Source of the DNA: Limnanthes douglasii subsp. nivea
Taxonomy: Eukaryota; Streptophyta; Magnoliopsida; Brassicales; Limnanthaceae
Assembly: GCA_036936605.1 (NCBI GenBank)
Contig: JAUPFV010000005.1
Location: forward strand, 50,674,742 to 50,738,741
DNA: 64,000 nt
Reading direction: 5' to 3'
The number at the start of each line of letters is the position of its first letter. The first letter of the stretch is position 1. Both the position numbers and the translations under genes were made by a program. Below the pieces are notes generated by a model. The model was not told where the DNA came from, did no database searches, and saw nothing but the letters and a program-made list of their open reading frames with translations. Positions 63,893-64,000 of this stretch are shown here, one piece after another.

Positions 63893-64000
63893 ATGTTCAC
63901 AGCAAGAAACGCTTTAGTAAAAGGTGGGTGGCTCAATTTGTTAGAGTTGGAAAAAGCTCAAAAGGTTGAACGAGAAAGGCGATTTCTGCAGGCCTCCCTG
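63893..64000 (+). CDS. accessory gene (aORF) 5' end, family C (runs off the window)
   Basis: Starts MFTARNALVKGGWLNLLELE, then KAQKVERERR. It matches the start at 29202 (MFTAKNALVKGGWLNLLEFE), so this ATG is well supported by two copies. The frame is open to the window end. Product of unknown role, antisense to the family C pol. The short length seen does not allow a judgement on intactness. Confidence 0.7.
   Translation, partial: MFTARNALVKGGWLNLLELEKAQKVERERRFLQASL

Larger units (their letters stand above)
63075..64000 (-). mobile_element. family C Tat element, 3' end only (continues past the window)
   Basis: LTR, then GTAACCCCTTTTTTAGG (degenerate polypurine tract), then a plus-strand antisense promoter and the start of an aORF. 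Same layout as 28374-29300. It interrupts T4. Confidence 0.75.

Overview
This window looks like repeat-rich heterochromatic or intergenic DNA from a eudicot plant. It is AT-rich and has no intact host gene. Almost everything recognisable is an LTR retrotransposon, a SINE, tandem or simple-sequence DNA, or a fragment of a plant gene. The plant origin rests on Tat-type Ty3/gypsy elements with a second RNase H, a Tork/TNT1-like copia element primed by initiator Met tRNA, and pseudogenes of the plant de novo methyltransferase DRM and of the splicing factor SF3B4. All protein calls are by eye from recalled family motifs; no search was run.

Layout. 1-5706: 3' part of a plus-strand Tat/gypsy element (T1) with a gag-to-integrase deletion, an antisense accessory gene (aORF) and a 3' LTR; it sits inside the aORF of a second element (T2, 5707-8350, pol on minus). 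8586-9880: very decayed gypsy gag and RT (T3). 9975-10139: SINE copy. 10640-12560 and 12999-13163/18734-19270: DRM and SF3B4 pseudogenes, each followed by the same non-coding module. 13164-18733: copia element (minus) inserted in the SF3B4 pseudogene and itself carrying a solo gypsy LTR (16604-17011). 19870-22100: degenerate arrays with a CGCAAC motif and a possible DNA transposon. 22100-27510: AT-rich DNA with a decayed aORF-like fragment and a SINE. 27517-33554: a chimeric gypsy element with a perfect CATAC duplication; it has lost pol but keeps a long antisense gene. 34030-36972: internally deleted copia with an ATTTT duplication. 36973-41023: AT-rich DNA, a (CAC)n tract, tandem repeats and a full-length SINE. 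41024-59451: a minus-strand Tat element (outer) whose gag is interrupted by a complete plus-strand Tat element (inner, 47352-58019, duplication CTCAC). 59452-60007: rest of an older copia leader and LTR. 60008-63074: decayed Tat element T4, interrupted by another element (LTR-C, 63075 to the window end).

Common design. The Tat elements share one plan: LTR, PBS, gag-PR-RT-RH-aRNH-INT, a conserved motif after pol, often a tandem array, an aORF on the opposite strand with its own TATA box and (in three copies) an intron-like gap, then a polypurine tract and the 3' LTR. gag-pol and the aORF are therefore transcribed towards each other. The aORF protein runs N-terminal RAxEY...GLI motif, Ser/Pro-rich linker, a domain resembling the Pfam 'putative gypsy type transposon' family, basic region, coiled coil and acidic tail. 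Every copy here is damaged.
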